From assembly GCA_964586025.1 (NCBI GenBank), contig CAZPGF010000001.1, positions 1-64,000 of the forward strand: a stretch of 64,000 nt of DNA, given 5' to 3'. The position numbers and the translations under genes are program-made. Positions 29,704 through 37,968 of the stretch are shown here, one piece after another (position 1 is the first letter of the stretch; every line of letters begins with the position of its first letter). The DNA comes from JACKGW01 sp964586025. GTDB taxonomy: Bacteria > Planctomycetota > PLA2 > JAEUHO01. The notes under the pieces were generated by a model. That model saw only the letters and a list, made by a program, of their open reading frames with translations, made no database searches and was not told the origin of the DNA.

Positions 29704-30102
29704 TCAATTCCCGATCGGCTCGGGCTGGTACTCGTTTGCGGAGATCGAAACCGAGCCGCCGCGGACGACGATCGAGACCCAGGTCTCCCCCTCGATGTCC
29801 ACGACCTGCTGCACCGCGACGCCCGCCTCGCGCAGGCGCACCGCGACCGGATACGCGCCGTCGCGAACGTAGACGGTCGGCAGTTCGACCGTCGGAACCC
29901 CGCGGGGGTAGGTGACCACGTCGCGCACGACGGCGTAGGCGCCGAGCGCGATGTCTGCCGTCACGTGGCCGCCGGCCGCCGCCAGGCCCGGGACCGAGAG
30001 CCACACATGGACGGGCGACTCGCGGCGCTCGACGTCGAAGCTCTTCGAGCAGGAGCCGGCGAGGATCGCCAGGAAGAGGAGCAGGGGTGCCGGCCGCCTC
30101 AT
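29704..30102 (-). CDS. Small putative lipoprotein, unknown function
   Basis: 132 residues with a hydrophobic leader and a Cys at about residue 18 (ILAGSC), a plausible though imperfect lipobox. The body is predicted mostly beta strand with no cysteine beyond the lipobox and no catalytic motif. It precedes the aminotransferase gene by 13 bases and is probably cotranscribed. The ATG at 30102 is supported by a TAGCCT hexamer six bases upstream and the lack of any Shine-Dalgarno sequence. Confidence 0.65.
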   Translation of the reverse strand: MRRPAPLLLFLAILAGSCSKSFDVERRESPVHVWLSVPGLAAAGGHVTADIALGAYAVVRDVVTYPRGVPTVELPTVYVRDGAYPVAVRLREAGVAVQQVVDIEGETWVSIVVRGGSVSISANEYQPEPIGN

Positions 30103-30108
30103 GAGGGA

Positions 30109-30114
30109 AGGCTA
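30109..30114 (-). promoter_or_regulatory. Predicted -10 element, leaderless lipoprotein gene
   Basis: TAGCCT on the minus strand, six bases before the ATG at 30102. Confidence 0.5.
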
Positions 30115-30182
30115 CCGGAACGGCGCCGGGTTGCGACCCCCCGCGCACCGCGTGAACCGCTCGCGACACGCGGCGCGGGCGG

Positions 30183-30188
30183 TAGACT
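30183..30188 (+). promoter_or_regulatory. Possible -10 element of pyrBI
   Basis: TAGACT 32 bases before the pyrB ATG. The leader contains GAGGAGGA at about 30205-30212. No attenuator-like hairpin is evident in so short a leader. Confidence 0.35.
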
Positions 30189-30220
30189 CGCGCCCCGCGG
30201 GCCCGAGGAGGACCGGACGC

Positions 30221-31204
30221 ATGGCCGACCAGGCAGCGGCTTCGCTTGCCTTCCACGGCCGGAGCGTCGTTTCCAGCGAGGATGTCTCCCGCGACGACAT
30301 CCTGCTGCTCCTCGATGTCGCGCGCGCGATGCAGCAGTGCGACGGGGGCGTCGGCCGAGGGTGGGGCGCGGTGCCCCACACCCTGGCCGGCCGCGTGCTC
30401 GGGCTCCTGTTCTTCGAACCGTCCACGCGCACGCGCCTCAGCTTCGAGAGCGCCATGCTGCGACTCGGCGGCACCGCCATCGGCTTCGCCGACGCGCGCA
30501 TGTCATCGCTCTCGAAGGGCGAGAGCCTGCTCGACACGATTCGCGTCGTCGAAGGCTACTGCGACGCGATCGTGTTGCGCCACCCGCGGGAGGGCGCCGC
30601 GCGGCTCGCCGCCGAGACCGCGCACGTCCCCGTGATCAACGGCGGTGACGGCAGCAACCAGCATCCGACGCAAACGCTGCTCGACCTCTTCACCATGCGT
30701 GAGGCGACCGGACGGCTCGACGGCCTCCGCATCGCGTTCCTCGGTGACCTGCGCTACGGACGCACCGTCCACAGCCTGGCGTCCGCGCTCTGCCACTTCG
30801 ATGTCGAGCTCTCCTTCGTGGCTCCGGACGGCCTGCGCATTCCCTCCCAGTTGCGCGAACAGGTTGCCGCCCGCGGTCGTCTCGGACGCGAGGTGGAGCA
30901 GCTCGAACGACTGCCGCCGATCGACGTGCTCTACGTCACGCGGATCCAGAAGGAACGGTTCCCGGATCCTCTGGAGTACGAGCGGGTCCGCGACGCGTAC
31001 CGCGTGGATCGCGCCGCCCTCGAGCCGTTCGGCGACGACCTGAAGGTGCTCCATCCGTTGCCTCGTGTGAACGAGGTGTCGCCGGACGTCGATGACCATC
31101 CCGGCGCGCTCTACTTCCAGCAGACCCGCAACGGCGTCGCGGTGAGGATGGCGCTCTTGCACCTCATCCTGGGCGGGGCGCCGGAGGCGATCGCTCATGT
31201 CTGA
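30221..31204 (+). CDS. pyrB: Aspartate carbamoyltransferase catalytic subunit
   Basis: Commits carbamoyl phosphate and aspartate to pyrimidine synthesis. The 327-residue product is a normal length. It has the carbamoyl-phosphate motif FFEPSTRTRLSFE (STRTR at 68-72), the HPTQTLLDL region near 147-155 and HPLPRVNEV near 284-292. A regulatory subunit gene follows with an eight-base overlap, so the enzyme should be the allosteric class B type (catalytic trimers with regulatory dimers). ATG 30221 is chosen because upstream codons in the frame are non-coding in character. Confidence 0.97.
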   Translation: MADQAAASLAFHGRSVVSSEDVSRDDILLLLDVARAMQQCDGGVGRGWGAVPHTLAGRVLGLLFFEPSTRTRLSFESAMLRLGGTAIGFADARMSSLSKGESLLDTIRVVEGYCDAIVLRHPREGAARLAAETAHVPVINGGDGSNQHPTQTLLDLFTMREATGRLDGLRIAFLGDLRYGRTVHSLASALCHFDVELSFVAPDGLRIPSQLREQVAARGRLGREVEQLERLPPIDVLYVTRIQKERFPDPLEYERVRDAYRVDRAALEPFGDDLKVLHPLPRVNEVSPDVDDHPGALYFQQTRNGVAVRMALLHLILGGAPEAIAHV

Positions 31205-31640
31205 ACACGCGACGATGCGCGGGCCGAAGGACTTCCGCCTGGTCGATGGGACGGTGATCGACCACCTGCCCGCCGGGACCGCCAGCGAGGCACTGCGTCT
31301 GCTCGGGCTGCCCCGGGACGGGGCGGTCACGATCGGGATGAACGTCCCGAGCCAGCGGATCGGTCGCAAGGACATCGTCCGGGTCGAAGGGCTCTACCTG
31401 TCGAAGGGCGAACTCGATCGCCTGTCGCTGCTGGGGACCAGCGTCACGGTCAGCATCGTGCAGGGCGGCGACGTGACGTCGAAGACCGAACTGACCGTGC
31501 CCGAGCGTCTCATCGGCGTGCTCACGTGCCGCAATCCGACCTGCATCACGAATGACGAGCGCGTGCCGTCGGTGTTCGTGCGACTCCCCGGCACCCCGAT
31601 CCGCCTGCGCTGCCACTACTGCGAGCGCGTCGTCAGTTGA
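31197..31640 (+). CDS. pyrI: Aspartate carbamoyltransferase regulatory subunit
   Basis: 147 residues. An N-terminal allosteric nucleotide-binding domain is followed by a zinc domain whose four ligands are Cys111, Cys116, Cys139 and Cys142 (CRNPTC and CHYC), at the family's standard spacing. In enteric bacteria PyrI binds CTP/ATP and joins two PyrB trimers. Start and pairing with pyrB are clear from the overlap. Its last eight bases overlap the convergent hydrolase gene. Confidence 0.96.
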   Translation: MSEHATMRGPKDFRLVDGTVIDHLPAGTASEALRLLGLPRDGAVTIGMNVPSQRIGRKDIVRVEGLYLSKGELDRLSLLGTSVTVSIVQGGDVTSKTELTVPERLIGVLTCRNPTCITNDERVPSVFVRLPGTPIRLRCHYCERVVS

Positions 31641-32358
31641 CCCGCGGCGCGAGGCGCGCGAGCGCGCGGTCGATCGCCGGAACGAAGCTCGCCGCATCGA
31701 GCGTGCCCGCACCCGGGTGACGCGAGAAGAAGTGATTCAGATCCGCCAGGACGTCGAGCTGCGCATGCTGCGGGAGCGCGGCACGCAACTCCTCGGGAGG
31801 CGACACGACATCGTTCTCTCCGACGAGCACGACGGTCGGCGGGCGCAGCGCGCCGAGGGAGCGGGCCACGTCCGGATCGTAGGCGGCGTCGCTGACCGGA
31901 CGACCGAGCAGCAGATTGCCGAAGTCGCGCGACGTTCGCGGCACGCGTGTCGCCGGCGCGAGCAGGAGCAACCCGTCGAAGGCCGGCGTGCGCGCATCGC
32001 CCGACGCGAGGAGCGACGCGAGCACACGCGCGCCGTAGGAGAACCCGCCCGCGAGGCGGACGCCGAGGCCCGCCCGGCGCGCCGCTTCGTCGGCGGCGCG
32101 GCGCCAGTCCTCGAAGTGGCCTTCGAGGTCGCCGTCGCTTCCCTCGCTCGCGCGGACGCCGCGGAAGTCGAAGCGCAGCGCCAGCAGGCCCGCCCGCGAG
32201 GCGCGCTCCGCGGTCGTCACCACGATCGGATGGTCCATGTGCCCGCCGTGGCGGGGATGGGGGTGCGCGACGACGAGGCTGCCGCGCGACGGGCCGTCCG
32301 GAAGGTGCACCCGCGCGTCGAGTCGGTGGACTCCCGAGGCGATCGTCAGCTCGATCAC
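31633..32358 (-). CDS. Alpha/beta hydrolase
   Basis: 241-residue alpha/beta-hydrolase. The nucleophile elbow is GFSYG (Ser near 108), followed by VGENDVVSP (acid) and LNHFFSRH (His), giving a complete catalytic triad. The early HPHPRHGG motif is typical of the small 'dienelactone hydrolase-like/YfhR' serine hydrolases that often carry HPHP..GG. The substrate cannot be named. The gene is coupled by a four-base overlap to parA upstream and overlaps pyrI at its 3' end. Confidence 0.85.
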   Translation of the reverse strand: MIELTIASGVHRLDARVHLPDGPSRGSLVVAHPHPRHGGHMDHPIVVTTAERASRAGLLALRFDFRGVRASEGSDGDLEGHFEDWRRAADEAARRAGLGVRLAGGFSYGARVLASLLASGDARTPAFDGLLLLAPATRVPRTSRDFGNLLLGRPVSDAAYDPDVARSLGALRPPTVVLVGENDVVSPPEELRAALPQHAQLDVLADLNHFFSRHPGAGTLDAASFVPAIDRALARLAPRVN

Positions 32359-33125
32359 TCCGGCGCGGGCTCGGGGTCGAGTTCGGCGGCGAGCGCCGCG
32401 TAGTCCTCAGCGCCCGCCGAGTTCGGTTCGTACGCGAAGATGTGGTCCTGGTAGCCGGGGGCCTCGGCGAGACGCACGTTCTGGCGGATCCGCGTGCGGA
32501 GCAACCGATCGCCGTAGTGCGAACGCACCTCCTGGATCACCTCGCGCGCGAGCTTCGTCACGGGGTTCACGAGCGTCGGCAGGATGCCCAGGATCTCGAT
32601 CCGCGGATTGACGTGCTCGCGGACCATCTGGACGATGCGATCCAGTTGACCGAGACCACGCATCGCGAAGTATTCCGTCTGGACCGTGATCAAGACATGC
32701 CCGGCCGCCGCCATGGCGTTCAGCGAAAGCAGGCCGAGGCTCGGCGGGCAGTCGATCAGCACCCAGTCGTAGCGGTCGTCGCCGAGCGCGGCGAGCGCGC
32801 GCGAGAGCCGCAACTCGCGGCCCAGTTCCCCGGCGAGTTCCTGCTCGGTCGCGGCGAGGTCGGGATGGGACGGGACGACGGCCAACCCCGGCGTCGGCGT
32901 CGCGACGGTCGCCTCGTCCACCGTGGCGTCCCCGAGCAACACCTCGTACACGGTCGCCTTCGCGGCGGCGGCATCGATCCCGAGATGGTCGGTGAGGTTG
33001 CCTTGGGGATCCGCGTCGATGAGCAGCACGCGTCGCCCGCGGAGCGCGAGCGCGGCGCCGAGGTTGACCGCCGTGGTGGTCTTCCCCACGCCGCCCTTCT
33101 GATTCAGGATTGCCGTGACCCGCAC
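32355..33125 (-). CDS. parA: ParA/Soj-family chromosome partitioning ATPase
   Basis: 256-residue deviant-Walker ATPase that binds DNA and moves ParB-parS complexes. Deviant Walker A KGGVGKTT is at 10-17, Walker A' LIDADPQGNLT near 35-45 and Walker B DWVLIDCPPSLG near 110-121. The frame extends 15 codons upstream to an ATG at 33170. However, GTG 33125 gives the standard N-terminus (RVTAILNQKGG) and has TACGCT six bases ahead, so it is preferred. No parB is adjacent; the downstream gene is a hydrolase. A role in chromosome or organelle positioning follows from family only. Confidence 0.92.
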   Translation of the reverse strand: MRVTAILNQKGGVGKTTTAVNLGAALALRGRRVLLIDADPQGNLTDHLGIDAAAAKATVYEVLLGDATVDEATVATPTPGLAVVPSHPDLAATEQELAGELGRELRLSRALAALGDDRYDWVLIDCPPSLGLLSLNAMAAAGHVLITVQTEYFAMRGLGQLDRIVQMVREHVNPRIEILGILPTLVNPVTKLAREVIQEVRSHYGDRLLRTRIRQNVRLAEAPGYQDHIFAYEPNSAGAEDYAALAAELDPEPAPE

Positions 33126-33131
33126 CCGGGG

Positions 33132-33137
33132 AGCGTA
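33132..33137 (-). promoter_or_regulatory. Predicted -10 element, leaderless parA
   Basis: TACGCT on the minus strand, six bases (CCCCGG) before GTG 33125. It decides the start codon against the longer ATG. Confidence 0.55.
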
Positions 33138-33255
33138 CCCACCCGCTCCAGGGATTGGCGGAAGTGTCATGGCCGGGCTCCGCTCCGGGGGCGTCGAGCG
33201 CCCGGCGGCGAACGCGAAGGGAAGGGATGCCCTCGGCGGATTGAGTCGTCAGGGG

Positions 33256-33268
33256 TCCTGCGGCAGGA
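33256..33268. repeat. Short perfect palindrome in the truD-parA spacer
   Basis: TCCTGC-G-GCAGGA in the 214-base gap between the truD stop and the parA start. The rest of the gap shows no gene. It may be a small hairpin or a binding site. Confidence 0.3.
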
Positions 33269-33339
33269 GCGCCGGGCCTGATCGCCCCCGATCTGCGAAG
33301 CCGTTCCTCCGCAAGGCCCAAGCCCCCGTGTACGACCAC

Positions 33340-34521
33340 TCAGGCGGACAGGAGGTCGAGGAGAACCGTCGCAAAGCTGCCCGGCGGTAGGACGAACCGT
33401 GCGATCACGTCGTGCGGCCCCGCGCGTACCAGCGACGCCTCGCGGACCGGCACGACGAGCGGGCGACGCAGGCCCGGACTGCGCACGAAGGGATTGCGCC
33501 ACACCGCCGGATCGTCGCCCTCGGCCTCGAGGATCGCGGCCTCGAGGCTGCCCGGCTCGCCATGGGGTCCCCGCAGGCCGAACCCGGGAAGCGGGCCGGT
33601 CGGCACGTACCGCCCCGGTTCAGCCGGGGCATCGGCGCGGGCCGTGACCATGGCGCCGTCCTTGCCGAGCCAGGCGATGTCGCCCTCCAGCACCCGATTC
33701 CACGTCCCGGCGGCGATCCGCTCGTCAAGGACGCGGTTGAACAGGTAGCTCTGCCAGGCGGAGACCCAGATCCTCCGGCGGCTCTTCTCCACCGATTCGA
33801 TCCACGACGCGGCGTCGCCGCCGCGCGCGCGATGCGACAGCGCGCGCTTCTCCAGCCGGTGCCGGATCGGCATCTGCTCGGCGGCGATCTCGAACTCGCC
33901 CCGGTCGAACGCCGCACGGGCCGCGCGCACGTCGGTGTCGTGCTCGAGCGGCGAGGGCGTGCCGACCACGCGTGCGAGCATCCCCTCGTAGTCCCCGTGG
34001 ACGAGCGAGCGGCCGACCAGGTGGCCGTCGAGGCGGGTGCCGAAGCGCTGTCCGCCGTAGGCGTTCGGCATCCCTTCGCGGACGATCCGTTCGAGACACC
34101 GTCGAGCGCGCTCGAAGGCATCGGTGCGGATGTCGCGAATACGGATCGTGAAGCGGTTTCCGAGCAGATGGCCGATCTTCAGCGGTGCGTCGTGTCGCGC
34201 CGCCGAGAGCACGCGCCACCGGGGCGTGACGCATCGCGCGAGCCGATCCGGCGAGACCTTCGGGATCGTCAGGTACTGCGTCGTGACCGCGCGGCTGTCC
34301 TTCAGCCCGGCGTATCCGATGGTCCGCTCGCTGACGCGCGCCGCCTTGCTGACGAAGAGCAGCGCGTCGAACGTGCTCGTGAGGCGCTTCTCGATCTGGA
34401 CGAGGGCGTAGCGGCCCGCGCCCGTGGCGCGGGCCAACGGGATCTCCTCGACGCGGAAGTCCTCGGGCGCGACACGCAAACGCCCGCCGAGTCCGCCGCC
34501 GACGCCGGCGGGCCGGCGCAC
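33340..34521 (-). CDS. truD: tRNA pseudouridine-13 synthase TruD
   Basis: Converts uridine 13 of some tRNAs to pseudouridine. Family marks are EDFRVEEIPL near the N-terminus, the catalytic-Asp motif GYAGLKDSRAVTTQ, NRFTIRIR, NAYGGQRFG, and SAWQSYLFNRVLDER in the TRUD insertion domain. About 393 residues, somewhat longer than E. coli TruD. No ATG exists after the upstream stop; GTG 34521 is the first usable start, 60 bases after the upstream gene's end, and TTG 34480 is an alternative. The gene lies at the end of the run from gyrA and is probably read through from it. Confidence 0.9.
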   Translation of the reverse strand: MRRPAGVGGGLGGRLRVAPEDFRVEEIPLARATGAGRYALVQIEKRLTSTFDALLFVSKAARVSERTIGYAGLKDSRAVTTQYLTIPKVSPDRLARCVTPRWRVLSAARHDAPLKIGHLLGNRFTIRIRDIRTDAFERARRCLERIVREGMPNAYGGQRFGTRLDGHLVGRSLVHGDYEGMLARVVGTPSPLEHDTDVRAARAAFDRGEFEIAAEQMPIRHRLEKRALSHRARGGDAASWIESVEKSRRRIWVSAWQSYLFNRVLDERIAAGTWNRVLEGDIAWLGKDGAMVTARADAPAEPGRYVPTGPLPGFGLRGPHGEPGSLEAAILEAEGDDPAVWRNPFVRSPGLRRPLVVPVREASLVRAGPHDVIARFVLPPGSFATVLLDLLSA

Positions 34522-34580
34522 GCGGTCGGGGCGTTCCGGCGTGACGCCGTCCGATGCGGACGTCGTCCGGTCGGCCGGGC

Positions 34581-35966
34581 CTACTCCCAGCGGTCCTTCC
34601 ACTTCTTCTGCGGCACGATGCGGATGGACTCGATCGTGGCGCGGATCGCGGCGCCGTACCGCATCCAGCCTTCGCCGTGGACGCTCACGTAGAGGAGGAA
34701 GTCGTGGCTGCCCGAGAGCCAACCGAACTTGACGACGGTCTGGTCGCCGACGCTCGGATGCTTGCCGCCGATGACCGAGCGGTAGGCCGGGCCCGGCACC
34801 TTGAAGTCGGGTCCGACGTTCTTCGACTTCGGTGAGTCGAGCATCTTGATCTTCTTCTCGAGCTCGCCGGACGACGCCTCCGGGTCGGGCTTGCGCCGCT
34901 TCTCGTCGGAGACGACATGGCGCGTCGCCTCGATCAGGTCCGGAACGAGCAGGAAGGTCGATCCGTTGGCGACCGTCGTCGGCTTCTTCGGCCAGGGATG
35001 CACCCAGACGTCGCCGATTGGATGCGACTCGAGAAAGCTCTGATAGTGCTTGATGCCGACCTGTTCGGAGAGATTCACGCGAGCGACGTTGGCGACGTAG
35101 GGGATGGCCGAGAGGATGATCTGGTAGCCGCCGTACTGATCGGATGCCTCGAACTTGACCAGGGTCGACTCCTCGGAGTCGCTCACCTCGGCCAGGTGCG
35201 GGTGCTTGAGCAAGACCAGCAGTTCCTTCTCGAACTCGTAGCGCTTCTCCTCGCCATCGCCGAGCGTCGCCCCGGCCGAGTCGCCGTCGGACGGAGGGCG
35301 TTCGGGGGGCTTCTCGGTCGCGTCGCTCGACTTCAACGCGTTCTGCGGGTCGAGGATCGTCAGCGCGTCGATCTCCATGAAGTCGAGGTCGGCACCGAGC
35401 GCCTCGGCGTCCTTCGCGGACGGCCATGCGTACATGCGCAGCAGGTAGACCCGCTTGTGGGCGAGCGCGACGAGCATGCGTCCCATGCACGTCCCCTCCT
35501 CGCCCGAAAGATTGTTCGCTTTGCCCTCGACGCGGAGCACGCGGCAGGGAATGTCGTCGTTCAGCGACTCCTCGCGCACGTCGACCGTGGGGGGGGTGCC
35601 GACGAAACGCGCGAGCAGGAAGGTGCGAATCGCCGCGTCGGCGGCCACCCCGTCGAGCGTCGCTCCTTCGGGCGCGGGCCGTATGGCGAGATGCAGGAGG
35701 CCGCCCTGACCGGAGCCCTTCGTACCGTCGAGCAACGTGTCGAGCCGGCGCTCCGCGGCGGTCACGATGCCGTGCTGCGCCCACGAGCTGTCCACCGGGA
35801 GGAGGCTCCAGCGCGCGGGGCTCTCCGGGACCTTCAGTTCGCACTTGTGCTGGTCGCCACCGGACCAGAGTTCGGCGCGGACCTCGCGAGGGCCTCCCGC
35901 GAGGAGCGACGCCGCGACGGCGACGGCGAGCAGCGAGGCGAGTCCCGACCGATTCAACGAGCCCAT
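34581..35966 (-). CDS. Exported repeat-domain protein, unknown function
   Basis: Not recognised. 461 residues with a signal peptide (about 1-31, ending EVRAEL). Two similar mixed alpha/beta domains follow, separated by an acidic/Pro/Ser-rich linker (about 225-255). Repeated features such as CELKVPESPARWSLL and a C-terminal strand-helix pattern resemble the upstream neighbour's domains, suggesting paralogy. The start at ATG 35966 overlaps the neighbour by 13 bases; the frame is open much further upstream but that portion is Arg-rich antisense-like junk. No enzyme motif is visible. Confidence 0.68.
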   Translation of the reverse strand: MGSLNRSGLASLLAVAVAASLLAGGPREVRAELWSGGDQHKCELKVPESPARWSLLPVDSSWAQHGIVTAAERRLDTLLDGTKGSGQGGLLHLAIRPAPEGATLDGVAADAAIRTFLLARFVGTPPTVDVREESLNDDIPCRVLRVEGKANNLSGEEGTCMGRMLVALAHKRVYLLRMYAWPSAKDAEALGADLDFMEIDALTILDPQNALKSSDATEKPPERPPSDGDSAGATLGDGEEKRYEFEKELLVLLKHPHLAEVSDSEESTLVKFEASDQYGGYQIILSAIPYVANVARVNLSEQVGIKHYQSFLESHPIGDVWVHPWPKKPTTVANGSTFLLVPDLIEATRHVVSDEKRRKPDPEASSGELEKKIKMLDSPKSKNVGPDFKVPGPAYRSVIGGKHPSVGDQTVVKFGWLSGSHDFLLYVSVHGEGWMRYGAAIRATIESIRIVPQKKWKDRWE

Positions 35967-37828
35967 GCGAAACCCTTCTTCACGGAGTTCACCAGGTCCT
36001 TCACGCCCTTGTCGGCGGGGTTGCCGCCGATCTGGAGGCGCACCCAGTACGTCGTCTGCTTGTGCTTGAAGACGTAGCCTTCCTCGACGTACGGAACGTC
36101 CTTGAAGCGCGCCGTGAACTCGTACTTCAGTCCCTTCTCGCCCTCGAATGCGCCTTGGCGGTGGTACGGCGGCTTTCCGGACTTCGAGCACTTCGCGGTG
36201 TCGCCGAGTCCCGCGAGCCACGCCTTCGCATGGTCGTCGATGATCGACTCGGGCTCCTTTCGCTCGTTCTGCAATCGGGCGGCCGCCTCCGCCCAGATCG
36301 AGAAGTAGACGTACCCCTGGCCGTCCGGCGTTCGCCCCTCGATCGCCATCTGCAATCCCTGCGACTTGGGCTGCGCGAGCGCGAGTTGGGCAAATGCCTT
36401 GGATTTCTTGAACGTCCAGCCGTCGGTCTCGGTGTAGCCGCCGAGGCTGGAGGCCGTACGAGGCGCCCACGAGAACCCGGGCAGCGCGAGCTGGGTCTCC
36501 TCGCCGAGTCCGATGCCCCGCGATCCCGTGAACGTGGCGAGCCCGTCCGTCGGAACCAGCGGCCCGGCGACGAAGTCGGTGGCCTCGATGAACCGCACGC
36601 CCTTCATCAGCTCGGCGAGGGGTCGTCCGAACGTCCGCGTGCGGTCCTTCTCGTATCCCTCGATCGTGAAGATCCAGCGGTAGAGCCAGCCGCGCAACAC
36701 CGTTTCGATGAAGACGGCCGATGCGGTCCGGCCGTCGGCGCGCGTGCCCTCGCGTGTGACCATGATCGCCTTGCCGTTCCCGAGGTCGATCGGGCGGATC
36801 TGGGACCCGGTGCTGGCGACCTCGGAGAATCCGTAGATCTCCGGGATCAGGCGGTCGAACTCGGGCGAACGGACGAAGTCGGCCGGATCGTGCTGCCCGG
36901 CGAGCTCGAACAGGACGAGATAGCCCTGAAGGACGTTGGACTTCGGCGCGTCCTCGGGGTCGAACTCACCCTTGGTTCGCTCGACGCTCGCCATGACGTG
37001 GACGACCGGGGAGATGGAGGTCCTGTTGCCGTCCCGCTGGAACGCGTTCTTGATGTCGCGGATCGGCGACCGCCAGGAGAAGGGCCCGTTCGCAGGAAGG
37101 GTCCACTCCAGGTTGTAGCCGGTGAAGGTCAGTTTGTTGCCCTCGCGGACCGGCCCGTCGGCCGGCCACGGCTCCTGGTCCGACGCACCGTCGTCCCGCT
37201 GCTCCGATCGCGGCGCGGAGCCGGCCTCGGTGAACGTCTCGGTGACGGTCTTCGTGCCGCCGCCCTTGATCAGCTGGAACCCGTCCCGAAGGGCGTTCAA
37301 CTCGTCCAGGCGCGTCTCGTGCACGTCGTTCTGGATCAACAGGATCAGGTGGTAGAAGGTGCCGTCACGCTCGATCGCATACCCGCGAATCTGGATCGAC
37401 GTGTCGTGTTTGGTCTCGCCCGCGAGGATGACGACCTGACCATCGATCCCGGCCAGCACCGTGGGGCGGCGCACGGTCGTTCGGACGCCGGCCGAAGCGA
37501 ACGCCGCGAGCGAGGAGCGCATCTCCTCGATCCGCTCGTCGACCGAGAGCCCGCCGGTCGGGCTCGACGTGCCGATCGCGACGACGTTCTTGTCGTCCGA
37601 CACGGCGCGTGCGAACGAACCTGCGTCCTTGTCGATGGAAGACAGTTCCTGCCACGTGTACTCGAAGTTGGGCAGGGTCCAGCGCACGTTGGCGCCGGGG
37701 TAGGAGGCGGTCAGATCGTCGGCGGCGCCGACGACGCCGTGCCCGGTGGCGAACACCAACGCAAGAACCAAGAGCGGTCGCAAGACGGCGCGGGACGCTC
37801 GGGCGGGAGGACGAGGGGAAGGGGACAT
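35954..37828 (-). CDS. Exported protein with three repeat domains, unknown function
   Basis: Not recognised. 624 residues with a signal peptide (about 1-35, ending GVVGAAD). Three domains of about 190 residues follow, each opening with a similar strand: VRWTLPNFEYTW, LEWTLPANGPFSW and QLALPGFSW. The fold looks like the small antiparallel sheet-plus-helix domains of PsbP/LpqN type, but this is judged by eye. No cysteine-rich or catalytic motif is seen. It sits 140 bases downstream of gyrA and overlaps the related gene below. Start ATG 37828 is chosen to place the signal peptide at the N-terminus. Confidence 0.68.
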   Translation of the reverse strand: MSPSPRPPARASRAVLRPLLVLALVFATGHGVVGAADDLTASYPGANVRWTLPNFEYTWQELSSIDKDAGSFARAVSDDKNVVAIGTSSPTGGLSVDERIEEMRSSLAAFASAGVRTTVRRPTVLAGIDGQVVILAGETKHDTSIQIRGYAIERDGTFYHLILLIQNDVHETRLDELNALRDGFQLIKGGGTKTVTETFTEAGSAPRSEQRDDGASDQEPWPADGPVREGNKLTFTGYNLEWTLPANGPFSWRSPIRDIKNAFQRDGNRTSISPVVHVMASVERTKGEFDPEDAPKSNVLQGYLVLFELAGQHDPADFVRSPEFDRLIPEIYGFSEVASTGSQIRPIDLGNGKAIMVTREGTRADGRTASAVFIETVLRGWLYRWIFTIEGYEKDRTRTFGRPLAELMKGVRFIEATDFVAGPLVPTDGLATFTGSRGIGLGEETQLALPGFSWAPRTASSLGGYTETDGWTFKKSKAFAQLALAQPKSQGLQMAIEGRTPDGQGYVYFSIWAEAAARLQNERKEPESIIDDHAKAWLAGLGDTAKCSKSGKPPYHRQGAFEGEKGLKYEFTARFKDVPYVEEGYVFKHKQTTYWVRLQIGGNPADKGVKDLVNSVKKGFAWAR

Positions 37829-37968
37829 GCGGGAACGCGCTCCTCTCGGCGGGTGACCTCGGCGGCGGAAGGCGCCGCCCATGGTAGCGAACGCCGGCCC
37901 ACGAGCCGGCGCACGGGTCGGATGTTCCTCCGTCGCGGGGATCACCCCCGCCGGGTTCGTCCTGGGGG

